DNA of 64,000 nt from Stakelama saccharophila (GTDB lineage Bacteria > Pseudomonadota > Alphaproteobacteria > Sphingomonadales > Sphingomonadaceae): contig NZ_CP135076.1 of the NCBI RefSeq assembly GCF_032229225.1, forward strand, positions 310,001 through 374,000, written 5' to 3'. The notes under the pieces are model-generated. The model saw only the letters and a list, made by a program, of their open reading frames with translations. It made no database searches and had not been told where the DNA came from. The position numbers and the translations under genes are program-made. Every line of letters starts with the position of its first letter. Within the stretch, counting starts at the first letter, position 1. Positions 37,833 through 46,088 of this stretch are shown here, one piece after another.

Positions 37833-38449
37833 GTCACCCACCGTTTCAGCACTTTTTCCACCGCTTCCGGCGATTCGTCGACCGGCACCAGCGCGATCGG
37901 CTCGCCCGACGGCCCCATCAAATAGGCCTGACCGCTGTGATTGACGAGATAGTTTTCGTCATTATCGCCGACGCGCTTGTAATATACGGCGAATTCGTCG
38001 GCCACCTTCGCGATCTGCTCGTCGGTGCCGGTAAGTCCCACCATGCGGGGATAGAAGGCGGAGACATATTGCTTGAGCACCGGCGGCGTGTCGCGGGCGG
38101 GATCGACGCTGATGAAGACCGGCACGACCTGCCGCGCGAGCGCGGGATCGCTCCGGTCGAGGTCGCGCATCGCTTTGCCCAGATTGCCCATGTCGACGGG
38201 GCAGATATCGGGGCAATAGGTGTAACCGAAATAGACGACGCGGTATTTTCCGGCGAAATCGTCGCGGCCGACCGTCTTTCCGTCCTGGTTCACGAGACGG
38301 TAGGGGCCGCCGATCGACGCGCCGGCCAGCGGCGGCTCGTCCGAACGGGCGGAAGCCGGATCGGACGCCTGGTCGCAGGCGCCAAGAAGCGCGAGAGCGG
38401 CCAGGCCGATCATGCGCGGATATCGGTGAGTCATGGCAGGCGCATCCAT
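37829..38449 (-). CDS. SCO1/SenC family copper chaperone lipoprotein
   Basis: Thioredoxin-fold protein that delivers copper to cytochrome c oxidase or acts as a thiol reductase. The 206-aa sequence has a lipobox (ALALLGAC, Cys near 25), the metal-binding YTYCPDICPVDM (CxxxC) and the third ligand histidine in YLVNHSGQAYLM. It would sit on the periplasmic side of the membrane. Start at 38449 or the ATG at 38434; neither has a clear ribosome-binding site. First gene of the SCO1-YcgN-YgjP chain. No oxidase genes are visible in the window. Confidence 0.9.
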   Translation of the reverse strand: MDAPAMTHRYPRMIGLAALALLGACDQASDPASARSDEPPLAGASIGGPYRLVNQDGKTVGRDDFAGKYRVVYFGYTYCPDICPVDMGNLGKAMRDLDRSDPALARQVVPVFISVDPARDTPPVLKQYVSAFYPRMVGLTGTDEQIAKVADEFAVYYKRVGDNDENYLVNHSGQAYLMGPSGEPIALVPVDESPEAVEKVLKRWVT

Positions 38450-38511
38450 GATCTGTTAAAGCGCCCGATGCAAGGGCGATGCCCGGATTACCGTATGGGA
38501 GTAGTTTCGAC

Positions 38512-39117
38512 GTGCGTTCGTTTCGTTCCGCCTTTTTCACCGCCGCCATCGCCGCCGTCGCCCAGGTACCCGCGACCGCACAACAAACGTCCGACAGCTA
38601 TACCTTTCTGAAGGCGGTGCGCGAAGAAGACGGGGCAAAGGTTACCGATATGCTGAACCGGCCCGGCCAGCGCATCGTCAACGCGACCGACCGCGACAAT
38701 GGCGAGGGCGCCCTGCACATCGTGGTTCGTCGGCATGACCCGACATATCTCCGCTTCCTCCTCGCCAAGGGTGCGGACCCCAACCTTCGCGATGGACAGG
38801 GCGACACACCGGCGATGGTGGCGGTGCAGAGCGATTTTCCCGCCGCCATCGATATTCTGGACAACTACAACGCCGATTTCGACGTCGGCAACGACCGCGG
38901 CGAAACCCCGCTGATCCGGGCGGTGCAGAATCGCGATGTGGCGATGGTCCGCAAGCTGCTGGAGGTCGGCGCCGACCCGGACAAGGCGGATGCCGTCGCC
39001 GGACTTTCCGCACGCGATTACGCCAAGCGCGAACGACGGACGCCGGCCCTGCTCGCGGCGATCGAGAAGGGGCCGGAAAAAGACGACGACATCCCGCTGA
39101 TCGGCCCCGGTTTCTGA
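38512..39117 (+). CDS. Exported ankyrin-repeat protein
   Basis: A 201-aa protein with a signal peptide (SFRSAFFTAAIAAVAQVPATAQ) and about four ankyrin repeats, for example GEGALHIVVRRHDPTYLRFLLAKGADPN and GETPLIRAVQNRDVAMVRKLLEVGADPD. It would be periplasmic, with the repeats used for protein binding; no partner is visible. The GTG at 38512 follows GGGAG; the ATG at 38479 would spoil the signal peptide. It is divergent from the SCO1 gene and ends 6 nt before the convergent mmcB stop. Confidence 0.8.
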   Translation: MRSFRSAFFTAAIAAVAQVPATAQQTSDSYTFLKAVREEDGAKVTDMLNRPGQRIVNATDRDNGEGALHIVVRRHDPTYLRFLLAKGADPNLRDGQGDTPAMVAVQSDFPAAIDILDNYNADFDVGNDRGETPLIRAVQNRDVAMVRKLLEVGADPDKADAVAGLSARDYAKRERRTPALLAAIEKGPEKDDDIPLIGPGF

Positions 39118-39123
39118 TCGCCG

Positions 39124-39642
39124 TCAGAACCTGGTCCGCGCCGCCTCCGCAGCTTCCGGATCGCAGATACCGATCAAACGCCGCGCCGCGCGCCGGCCGA
39201 ACGCCAGGGTACAACTTCGCCGGGTCGCGGCCGGCAGCGGTTGGGTCCGCGCCTCGCGCAGAATGGCCGCGTCATAGCGGTCGGCGATCATCACGCCCGA
39301 CCGATCGGGCAGGAACGCCTCGCCCTCCAGCGGCGTCGTGTCGAACCCGTGCGGCACGGCCCAGAAGAACCGGTCGCAATGGACCAGATAGTCCTGCCAC
39401 TTGGCGTCGCCTAGCAGATCGGCCCGCGACACCTTGATTTCGACGATCACGATCCGCCCCTTGGGGTCGAGCGCCATCAGGTCGGCACGCCGGCCCCCCG
39501 ACAAGGGAACTTCGGCCATGGCGACATAATCGTGGCGCAGCAGCATACGCGTCACGCCGCGGGCGACATCGGCTGCGCAGGGAACGCCGCCGGACATGTC
39601 GGCGGTCGAATCGGAAACAGGAGGGGCAGGGCGTGTGGCCAT
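39124..39642 (-). CDS. mmcB: MmcB family DNA repair protein
   Basis: A 172-aa protein of the MmcB family, known in Caulobacter as part of the response to DNA-damaging mitomycin C. Recognised by ARGVTRMLLRHDYVAMAEVPLSGGRRADLMALDPKGRIVIVEIKVSRADLLGDAKWQDYLVHCDRFFWAVP. The D-(x)n-E-x-K arrangement (RADLMAL and VEIKVS) is that of a PD-(D/E)XK nuclease core. The ATG at 39642 is preceded by AGGAGG. The frame is open upstream to 39840, over the sleB-like gene on the same strand, but that part is not coding. Confidence 0.85.
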   Translation of the reverse strand: MATRPAPPVSDSTADMSGGVPCAADVARGVTRMLLRHDYVAMAEVPLSGGRRADLMALDPKGRIVIVEIKVSRADLLGDAKWQDYLVHCDRFFWAVPHGFDTTPLEGEAFLPDRSGVMIADRYDAAILREARTQPLPAATRRSCTLAFGRRAARRLIGICDPEAAEAARTRF

Positions 39643-39686
39643 CCCCCTCCTGCTAGAACATTTGTCGAACGAAAGAAAGGCGGCGA

Positions 39687-40349
39687 TCAGCGATAGAAGA
39701 TGTGGTTGCCGACCGTTCCGACCTTGGCCATGCGCCAGCTCGGGCTGACATAGCGGGCGTGGAAGAACAGCGCGTCGGGCACCGGACTTTCCCACAGATC
39801 GCGGCGCGCGACCTTTGCCACGGCCACGGCGGTGCGCCACGCGCGGCTGTGCGTGCGAACACGCGGCAGGCGGCCGTTACGCACGAAGGAAAATTGGTGA
39901 CGCTGCGTAAGCACCGAGCATACCGACTTCGGAAAGCGGTGGGATTGGGCCCGGTTGAGAATGACGTCGGCAACCGCCAGTTGCCCCGACAGGGGCTCGC
40001 CCTTGGCTTCGAAATAGATGCCCGTCGCCAGACATGTCAGTTCCCGATCCATCGCCTCGGGCATTTGCTGCGCGGCGACGGCAGCGGAGAGGCTGGCATA
40101 GTCATCGTCGACCGTCGCCGGGTTGCCGCCATCGACCGACGCCACCGTGTCTTCGGTCGTCTCGGGCGTCAGTTCCGGCGGCACGATGGGCGGCGGCGGT
40201 GTCGGAACCGTGCGCGCCGGCTGCGCATTCAGTTCGGCGCTGGGTGTGCGATCGAGTTCGAACGCGAAACCCGGGGTGGTGAACCCTGCGGTCGAAGCAG
40301 CGCAAACCCCCACCGCTGCCATGGCAGCAAGGCGTAGACGAAGTTTCAT
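39687..40349 (-). CDS. Cell wall hydrolase, SleB/CwlJ family
   Basis: A 220-aa exported hydrolase. After an N-terminal signal-like segment (MKLRLRLAAMAAVGVCAASTAGF) and a Pro/Thr-rich linker with PTPPPPIVPPEL comes the Hydrolase_2 domain from about residue 100: LTCLATGIYFEAKGEPLSGQLAVADVILNRA, where the Glu of YFEAKGE is the likely catalytic residue. In non-spore formers the family acts on peptidoglycan during growth or division. It is next to mmcB on the same strand, 44 nt upstream. Confidence 0.9.
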   Translation of the reverse strand: MKLRLRLAAMAAVGVCAASTAGFTTPGFAFELDRTPSAELNAQPARTVPTPPPPIVPPELTPETTEDTVASVDGGNPATVDDDYASLSAAVAAQQMPEAMDRELTCLATGIYFEAKGEPLSGQLAVADVILNRAQSHRFPKSVCSVLTQRHQFSFVRNGRLPRVRTHSRAWRTAVAVAKVARRDLWESPVPDALFFHARYVSPSWRMAKVGTVGNHIFYR

Positions 40350-40513
40350 CAATGATCGTTTCAATGCGGTGGGAAGGCGAAGCGGCCGAAAACCAATCAA
40401 CCGAGGCCGGTTCGCGTTGCCCCCCGACTACGTTGCCGACAGGTGGAATGTCACCCATGCCGGCCCAACGCATTCATCGTTGCGCGGCCTAATCGTTTCG
40501 CGGGCGCACAAAG

Positions 40514-40855
40514 TCAACCCGAAACGATCGTTTCAGCGGCAAGGCGTTCCGCCGCTGCGATATCCAACTCGACCACCCAGAGATCGGGGTCGTTACGGCA
40601 TCGGCGTTGCCAATAGTCATTGATATCATGGGGCGTTTCCGCATTCGCCGGACCGGCCTCGGCCAGTCGATAGCGCCCGTCGAAATCCATAAGGCGCTCC
40701 AGAAAGCGCGGATTCACGCCGCGGTCGAGCAGCAGGAGCAGGATCGCACCCGATATCGCATCCCCCCGCGCCAGCACGGCGCCGCTGCCGCCCTCGGCAT
40801 GCACGCGCCGCAGCAGCGCCTTGACCACGAATTCGCTCGTCAGGCGCGCGGTCAC
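40514..40855 (-). CDS. DUF1491 family protein
   Basis: A 113-aa alphaproteobacterial protein of unknown function, recognised from RLTSEFVVKALLRRVHAEGGSGAVLARGDAISGAILLLLLDRG and the end DPDLWVVELDIAAAERLAAETI. No catalytic residues stand out. The GTG at 40855 overlaps the stop of the thioesterase gene by 4 nt (GTGA), which supports it. It may be the last gene of a transcript starting at hpf or ptsN. The 164-bp gap after it contains no feature I can identify. Confidence 0.85.
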   Translation of the reverse strand: MTARLTSEFVVKALLRRVHAEGGSGAVLARGDAISGAILLLLLDRGVNPRFLERLMDFDGRYRLAEAGPANAETPHDINDYWQRRCRNDPDLWVVELDIAAAERLAAETIVSG

Positions 40856-41346
40856 GATGCCGTCCGATAGCCGTCCAGCCCTGCCAGCGGGATTTTGGAA
40901 CGCATGAAAGTACCGGTTCCCCGCGCGGTTTCCTCTCCCTGCCCGTCGACGAGTCGCGCCTCCGCCACCAGCACCCGGCGCGATCCGCTGATCCAGCGGC
41001 CCTCGGCCACGAATCGGCCGGCGCGCATCGGCCGCGTGAGCAGCAGGTTGAACGCCGTGGTCAACAGAAACCGGTCGGTAACCAGGCTGTTGGCGGCATA
41101 GAAGGCGGCATCGTCGAGCATCTTGAAATAAATCGTGCCGTGCGCCGCGCCTGCCGCGTGAAAATGGCGCTCGTCGGCCTCGAAATGAATGGCGGACCGG
41201 CCACTGCAGGATATCTCCAGCCGCGACTCGAACAGCCGGTTGATCGGCGCCGCGCCATATAGCGATTCCAGCGCCCGGAAGTGGGCCGATTCGGCCGCCT
41301 GATCCCGCGTTGCCGAATCGCCGGGCATTCGCTCAGGCTGCGTCAC
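40852..41346 (-). CDS. PaaI-type hotdog-fold thioesterase
   Basis: A 164-aa hotdog-fold protein. RSAIHFEADERHFHAAGAAHGTIYFKMLDDAAFYAANSLVTDRFLLTTAFNLLLTRPM is the usual core, including the HG and the acidic residue on the central helix. Substrate is likely an acyl-CoA, but no group is named by the sequence. The GTG at 41346 overlaps the ptsN stop by 14 nt; the ATG at 41328 avoids the overlap. It lies between ptsN and the DUF1491 gene, all on the minus strand. Confidence 0.8.
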   Translation of the reverse strand: MTQPERMPGDSATRDQAAESAHFRALESLYGAAPINRLFESRLEISCSGRSAIHFEADERHFHAAGAAHGTIYFKMLDDAAFYAANSLVTDRFLLTTAFNLLLTRPMRAGRFVAEGRWISGSRRVLVAEARLVDGQGEETARGTGTFMRSKIPLAGLDGYRTAS

Positions 41347-41800
41347 GCGCTTCCGAATCGCTCAGCAGCGCGTACAGCGCGTCGTCGGAGCCGGCGCCGC
41401 GCAATTTTTCGGCGAAGCTGCGGTCGCGCAACATCCGCGAAACCCGCGCCAGCGCCTTCAGATGCGCCGCGCCCGCCTGTGCCGGCGAAATGAGCATGAA
41501 GACGAGGTCGACCGGCAGGTCGTCCACCGAATCGAAATCGACCGGCTCCTCCAGCCGAAGAAACGCGCCGTGAATCGTCCTCAATCCTTCGATGCGGGCG
41601 TGGGGCAAGGCGATTCCCGCACCGCAGCCGGTCGACACCAGGCGCTCGCGCTCTACCAGAAGGCGCTCAACGGTCCGGGCGTCGAGTCCCCATTGCTCGT
41701 GAGCGAGTTTTCCCAGTTGCTGGAACAAGGACTTGCGGCTGCCGACGGACACGGCGGAAAACACCGTCTCCGGCGACAATATCGTACTTAAATCGTTCAT
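41333..41800 (-). CDS. ptsN: PTS-Ntr EIIA component
   Basis: Final phosphate acceptor of the nitrogen PTS, a regulatory protein of 155 aa. The phospho-accepting His67 is in GCGAGIALPHARIEGL, the invariant EIIA-Ntr site. Other features are LFQQLGKLAHEQ near residue 25 and LVFMLISPAQAGAAHLKALARVSRML. It follows hpf by 57 nt, and the usual rpoN is not upstream in this window. EI-Ntr (ptsP) is 31 kb away in the same window. Confidence 0.93.
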   Translation of the reverse strand: MNDLSTILSPETVFSAVSVGSRKSLFQQLGKLAHEQWGLDARTVERLLVERERLVSTGCGAGIALPHARIEGLRTIHGAFLRLEEPVDFDSVDDLPVDLVFMLISPAQAGAAHLKALARVSRMLRDRSFAEKLRGAGSDDALYALLSDSEARDAA

Positions 41801-41857
41801 TTTTATTCCGTCTGGCCGCTGGAACGCCGCGGTCCAACCTGATCGCTTCAGCGCGCG

Positions 41858-42445
41858 CTACTGCTTCGTGCTGTCCGGTTCGACCCAACCGATCGAACCG
41901 TCGCGGCGGCGATATACCATGTTGTGCAATCCTGTCCCGATATTCCGGAACAGCAAGGCGGTGGTATCGCGCAGGTCGAGCATCATCACTGCATCGGACA
42001 CGCTGGCATCCGGAATATCGGTGCGCGTTTCGGCGATGATCAGCGGCGCGTCCTCGGCTTCCTCTTCTGCATCGCCGCTATTGAACACGGTATATCCGGC
42101 ATTGTCATAGGTCGCGGCCTCGGCCGCTGCCTTGATTGCATGGTTGTTCCGGTCCTTCAGCCGGCGCATGTATCGGCGAAGCTGCTTTTCGATCTTGTCG
42201 GCCGCGCCATCGAATGCGTTGTGCGCATCCTGCGCTTCGTTCGTGCCCTTCAGCACCAGGCCCTGCATCACATGGGCGACGATGTCGCAGGTAAAACCGT
42301 GATCGTGCGGTCCTTTACCGAAGGTCGCGTGCGACATGATGGCTCGGGAAAAATATTTGTCCGCGATCGCCTGAAGCCGGTCCTCGACGTGGCGCTTCAG
42401 CGCGTCGCCGGTTTCGACCTGATGACCCGATACCCGGATATCCAT
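41858..42445 (-). CDS. hpf: Ribosome hibernation promoting factor, long form
   Basis: Binds the 30S subunit in stationary phase and joins ribosomes into inactive 100S dimers. The 195-aa protein has the N-terminal S30AE domain (IRVSGHQVETGDALKRHVEDRLQAI) and a C-terminal dimerisation domain of long HPF (LFRNIGTGLHNMVYRRRDGSIGWVEP), separated by an acidic linker. The ATG at 42445 has an excellent AGGAGG ahead of it, so longer frames upstream are rejected. ptsN follows on the same strand. Confidence 0.93.
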   Translation of the reverse strand: MDIRVSGHQVETGDALKRHVEDRLQAIADKYFSRAIMSHATFGKGPHDHGFTCDIVAHVMQGLVLKGTNEAQDAHNAFDGAADKIEKQLRRYMRRLKDRNNHAIKAAAEAATYDNAGYTVFNSGDAEEEAEDAPLIIAETRTDIPDASVSDAVMMLDLRDTTALLFRNIGTGLHNMVYRRRDGSIGWVEPDSTKQ

Positions 42446-42501
42446 ATTTTCCTCCTGGCAGAAAGCGGCATGCGGAGCAGCATCCGCGCCGCTAGACATG
42501 A

Positions 42502-43188
42502 TCAAGATGCGGTCGCTTCCCAAAGGGGATCGCGAATACTCTCCATGAACGCTGCGTGGCGGGAAAGTTCCTCGGCCGTCGGACGAAACCGGCGGGGCGG
42601 ACGCGGTGTGCTTTCGACCGTCTCGGATGCCGCGATCGCTTCCGTCGAAACCTCGCGGACGAGGCCGAGGCCGATCTGCCGCCCGCCCATCAGCTCGACA
42701 TAAACCTGCGCCAAGAGCTGCGCATCGAGCAAGGCGCCGTGAAGCACGCGGCGGCTGCGATCGATGCCGAACCGGACGCACAGCGCATCGAGCGTGTGCT
42801 TGGCACCCGGGTGGCGCGTACGCGCAATGGCAAGCGTGTCGACCATCCGTTCCATCGCGATCGCTTCGCGCGCACAGAGGCCGAGTTCCCCGTTCAGGAA
42901 GCCGAAGTCGAAACTCGCATTATGCGCGACCAGCGGGCTGTCGCCGATAAAGTCCAGCAGCTCGGCCGCCCCGTCGGCAAAGCGCGGCTTGTCGGACAGG
43001 AAGGCATCGGAAAGCCCGTGTACCGCCTGCGCCTCCGCCGGCACCGGCCGTCCCGGATTGAAATAGGCGTGGAACGTACGGCCCGTCTCCACCCGGTTGA
43101 CGATCTCGACACAACCGATCTCGACGAGCCGGTCTCCCCCCGGGAAGCTGAGCCCGGTGGTTTCGGTATCGAAGACGATCTCGCGCAT
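42502..43188 (-). CDS. dnaQ: DNA polymerase III subunit epsilon
   Basis: 3'-5' proofreading exonuclease of the replicative polymerase. The 228-aa protein has Exo I (REIVFDTETTGL at the N-terminus), Exo II (LVAHNASFDFGFL near residue 90) and Exo III epsilon (HGALLDAQLLAQVYVELMGG), giving the DEDDh-type active site. The C-terminal 60 residues bind the alpha subunit in the family. The ATG at 43188 fits the family start; a GTG at 43203 would overlap coaE by 8 nt. Last gene of the leftward operon from the presumed origin. Confidence 0.95.
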   Translation of the reverse strand: MREIVFDTETTGLSFPGGDRLVEIGCVEIVNRVETGRTFHAYFNPGRPVPAEAQAVHGLSDAFLSDKPRFADGAAELLDFIGDSPLVAHNASFDFGFLNGELGLCAREAIAMERMVDTLAIARTRHPGAKHTLDALCVRFGIDRSRRVLHGALLDAQLLAQVYVELMGGRQIGLGLVREVSTEAIAASETVESTPRPPRRFRPTAEELSRHAAFMESIRDPLWEATAS

Positions 43189-43195
43189 GGGCTGA

Positions 43196-43789
43196 TTATT
43201 CACCGCTACCGGGCACGAGGCAAGCGATCAAACGCCGTACCGCCTCCCTCGTTCGGGCCGGATCGACGCCGGTGTCGATCACATGGTCCGACCGGCGGCG
43301 CTTTTCGGCGTCGGGCATCTGCTTGGCGAGGATGGCCGCGAATCGCTCCGGCGTCATACCGGGGCGAGCGAGCACGCGGGCGCGCTGTACCTCGGCCGGC
43401 GCGCTTACCGTGACGATGGCGTCAACGGTGTCCGCGCTACCGGTTTCGAACAATAACGGTATGTCCAGCGCGACGAGCGGCTCGCCCGCATGCTCGGTCA
43501 CGAATCGGTCGCGCTCGGCCGCCACTGCCGGGTGCATGATCGCCTCCAGCCGCCGCAATGCTTCCGGGTCGCCGAATACGGCAGCGCCAAGGGCCGTCCG
43601 GTCCACCCCGGCGGCGCCGGTCGTTCCCGGGAAGGCCGACTCGATCGCCGGCAGCACCGCGCCGCCCGGCCCCTGCAGACGATGAACCGCGGCGTCGGCA
43701 TCGAAGACCGGCACGCCTTCGGCGGCGAACATCGCCGCGACGGTCGACTTGCCCATGCCGATCGAGCCGGTGAGGCCCAGCCGGATCAT
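43196..43789 (-). CDS. coaE: Dephospho-CoA kinase
   Basis: Last step of coenzyme A synthesis: ATP-dependent phosphorylation of dephospho-CoA. The 197-aa protein starts IRLGLTGSIGMGKSTVAAMF with the P-loop, then FDADAAVHRL, LEAIMHPAVAAERDRF, ALDIPLLFETGSAD and ARPGMTPERFAAILAKQMPDAEKRRRSDHVIDT, all standard CoaE motifs. Its start overlaps the aroE stop by 4 nt. The order maf-aroE-coaE-dnaQ next to the origin is also found in Caulobacter. Confidence 0.96.
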   Translation of the reverse strand: MIRLGLTGSIGMGKSTVAAMFAAEGVPVFDADAAVHRLQGPGGAVLPAIESAFPGTTGAAGVDRTALGAAVFGDPEALRRLEAIMHPAVAAERDRFVTEHAGEPLVALDIPLLFETGSADTVDAIVTVSAPAEVQRARVLARPGMTPERFAAILAKQMPDAEKRRRSDHVIDTGVDPARTREAVRRLIACLVPGSGE

Positions 43790-44598
43790 CCCGTCAGCTT
43801 TTCGCGCAGCGTTTCGTCCAGATCACGCGGGGGCGCCGTGTCGAACAGGATCTCGAACGCGATCGCCGCCTGACCGATCAGCATTTCCAGGCCGTCCACC
43901 GTTTCCAGCCCGCGTGCATGCGCGCGCGACAGCAGATCGGTTTCCAGCGGAGCATAGACGATATCATAGACGATCGCTTCGTCGGGCAGGGGAGCAAGAT
44001 CAATGTCGAGCGGCGCCTGCCCGGCCATTCCCAGCGCGCTCGCATTGACCAGCAGATCGACCGGCGGAACCGGCGCGTCGAGCGGTACAGCGTCACCCTT
44101 CAACCCGAATTGCGCCAGCAGGCCCGCGGCCTTGAGCGGGGTACGGTTGAAGATCGTCACGCGCCCGACCTCCAGCCGCGACAGCGCGAACAGCACCGCG
44201 CGCGCCGCGCCCCCGGCGCCAATCAGTCCGACATGCGCGCCCGCCATGTCCATTCCCGAAATCGGCGCGAAGAACCCGCCCGCGTCGGTATTGGTGCCGA
44301 ACAGATCGCCGCGTTCGTCGCGCGCGGCAAGATTGATCGCGCCGATCGACTCCCGCACGCCGCCGGGATCACCGACATGATCGAGCGCCGCCTGCTTGTG
44401 CGGCAGGGTGATATTGCATCCGCGCCATGCCGGATCGGCCCGGCGCGCCGCGAAATAGGCGGCCAGTTCTTCCGGTCGGACATGGTGCGCGCGGTATTCG
44501 GCATCGATTTCCAGATGCTTCAGCCAGAAATTGTGAATTACCGGTGATTTGGAGTGCGCGATCGGATCGCCGATCACCTCTGCATAAACTTGCGTCAT
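43786..44598 (-). CDS. aroE: Shikimate dehydrogenase
   Basis: NADPH-dependent reduction of 3-dehydroshikimate in the aromatic amino-acid pathway. The 270-aa protein has GDPIAHSKSPVIHNFWL, the catalytic lysine in CNITLPHKQAAL, GTNTDAGGFF with the conserved Asp, and the nucleotide-binding VGLIGAGGAARAVLFAL; EMLIGQAAIAFEI is the usual C-terminal signature. Both ends overlap the neighbours by 4 nt (maf upstream, coaE downstream), so the operon is translationally coupled. Confidence 0.96.
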   Translation of the reverse strand: MTQVYAEVIGDPIAHSKSPVIHNFWLKHLEIDAEYRAHHVRPEELAAYFAARRADPAWRGCNITLPHKQAALDHVGDPGGVRESIGAINLAARDERGDLFGTNTDAGGFFAPISGMDMAGAHVGLIGAGGAARAVLFALSRLEVGRVTIFNRTPLKAAGLLAQFGLKGDAVPLDAPVPPVDLLVNASALGMAGQAPLDIDLAPLPDEAIVYDIVYAPLETDLLSRAHARGLETVDGLEMLIGQAAIAFEILFDTAPPRDLDETLREKLTG

Positions 44599-45191
44599 GA
44601 CGTCAGGACCCCGCGCGTGCGCAGATAATCGAGGATCGGCAGCAGCGGCATGCCGAGGATGGTGAAATAGTCTCCCTGGATACGCGAAAAGAGCTGCACG
44701 CCCATTGCTTCCAGCCGATAGCAGCCGACGCAGCCGGATATCGCCGGCCATTCGGCATCGAGATAGCGCTCGATGAACGCATCGGAGAGGGTACGAACGT
44801 GCATCTGCGCCGTTGCGACGTGGCGCCATACCGGCCGGCGGTCTTCGGCAATCACCGCCGCGCTGATCAGCTTGTGGCTGCGGCCGGACAACATCTGCAG
44901 ATGCCGCCTCGCGGCGTCGCGATCGACGGGCTTGTCGAGATACGTGCCGTCTTCCAGCGCCGCGATCGAATCGCCGCCGAGCACGAGCGCACCCGGCGTC
45001 CGGCCGCTGACGCGCAGGGCTTTCATCTCGGCCAGGGCATCGGCGAAGTCGCGCGGCGGCAGGCTCTCGGCGACGAGCGTCCGTTTGAGCGCATCTTCGT
45101 CGACACCGCTCGCCATCGCCTCGTGCGGGACGCCCGCATCGGTCAGCATCGCCCGGCGGGACGCGCTTCGGGATGCCAGGATCAGCTTCAC
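44595..45191 (-). CDS. Maf family nucleotide pyrophosphatase
   Basis: A 198-aa Maf-like protein that hydrolyses canonical or modified nucleoside triphosphates as a housecleaning enzyme. It has LILASRSASRRAMLTDAG with the SxxR motif, the central LVLGGDSIAALEDGTYLDKPVD (Asp general base, D-K-P), and ISGCVGCYRLEAMGVQLFSRIQGDYFTILGMPL. The GTG start at 45191 overlaps the PPSR stop by 4 nt. A second ATGA overlap joins it to aroE. Confidence 0.93.
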   Translation of the reverse strand: MKLILASRSASRRAMLTDAGVPHEAMASGVDEDALKRTLVAESLPPRDFADALAEMKALRVSGRTPGALVLGGDSIAALEDGTYLDKPVDRDAARRHLQMLSGRSHKLISAAVIAEDRRPVWRHVATAQMHVRTLSDAFIERYLDAEWPAISGCVGCYRLEAMGVQLFSRIQGDYFTILGMPLLPILDYLRTRGVLTS

Positions 45192-46006
45192 GGCGCCTCG
45201 CCCCTGCCGCGCTCACCGCACAGCTTGATGATAGCCGCCGCCGTCTCCTCGATCGAACGCCGCGTGACGTCGATCACCGGCCAGCCATTGTCCCCGAACA
45301 GGCGCCGCGCATGGGCGACTTCGCGCGCGACGGCATCGTGGTCGACATATTCGGTCTCGCGCCCCTCGTTGAGCTGCAGCAGCCGGTTGCGCCGCACCTG
45401 GATCAGGCGTTCGGCACTCGTCGTCAGCCCGACGATCAGCGGATGTTTGAGCTTGAAGAGCAGGTCGGGCGGCGGCGATTCCAGGACGATCGGGATGTTC
45501 GCCGTCTTGAACCCGCGATTGGCGAGATAGATCGATGTCGGCGTCTTCGACGAGCGCGACACGCCGACCAGGAGGATATCGGCTTCCTCCCAATCTTCCC
45601 AGCCCAGCCCGTCATCGTGCGCAATGGTGAACTGAATGGCATCGACGCGCGCGAAATAGGCGGCGTCGAGCGTGTGCTGGCGGCCGGGCCGGGCCTTGGC
45701 TTCCTGACCGAGCAGCGTCGACAGGGCGTCGTTCACCGAATCGAGCGGCGCCACCGCCGGCAGACCCATGGTGCGGCAGCGATCCTCCAGGGTGCGGCGG
45801 ATATCGGTATTGACCAGCGTGAAGAGCACGAGACCCGGATTCTGCGCGATCTCTTCCAGGATACGCTCGAGATGCGCCTCGCTGCGCACCATCGGCCAGA
45901 AATGGCGCAGCGTTTCGACATCGTCATATTGCGCCAGCGCCGCCTTGGCGATGTTCTCCAGCGTCTCGCCGGTGGAATCGGAGAGGAGGTGCAGGTGAAG
46001 CCGCAT
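45188..46006 (-). CDS. Pyruvate phosphate dikinase regulatory protein (PPSR/DUF299)
   Basis: Bifunctional serine/threonine kinase and phosphorylase that controls PEP synthase or pyruvate phosphate dikinase. The 272-aa protein has HLLSDSTGETLENIAKAALAQ, the P-loop-like GVSRSSKTPTSIYLANRG and the nucleotide segment IVGLTTSAERLIQVRRNRL. The ATG at 46006 is the first after the origin gap; a longer frame to 46117 would run into the gap and is rejected. First gene of the leftward operon PPSR-maf-aroE-coaE-dnaQ. In Caulobacter the same gene flanks the origin opposite hemE. Confidence 0.93.
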   Translation of the reverse strand: MRLHLHLLSDSTGETLENIAKAALAQYDDVETLRHFWPMVRSEAHLERILEEIAQNPGLVLFTLVNTDIRRTLEDRCRTMGLPAVAPLDSVNDALSTLLGQEAKARPGRQHTLDAAYFARVDAIQFTIAHDDGLGWEDWEEADILLVGVSRSSKTPTSIYLANRGFKTANIPIVLESPPPDLLFKLKHPLIVGLTTSAERLIQVRRNRLLQLNEGRETEYVDHDAVAREVAHARRLFGDNGWPVIDVTRRSIEETAAAIIKLCGERGRGEAP

Positions 46007-46023
46007 GGCCGTCAGGACAAACC

Positions 46024-46032
46024 TGTGGAAAA
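46024..46032 (-). promoter_or_regulatory. DnaA box
   Basis: TTTTCCACA on the minus strand, one mismatch from TTATCCACA, at the PPSR side of the presumed origin. Confidence 0.6.
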
Positions 46033-46088
46033 CATGAGGACGGGCGCTAGCGCAACACGCCGCGTCCGCCAAGCATGCGGACGAGATC

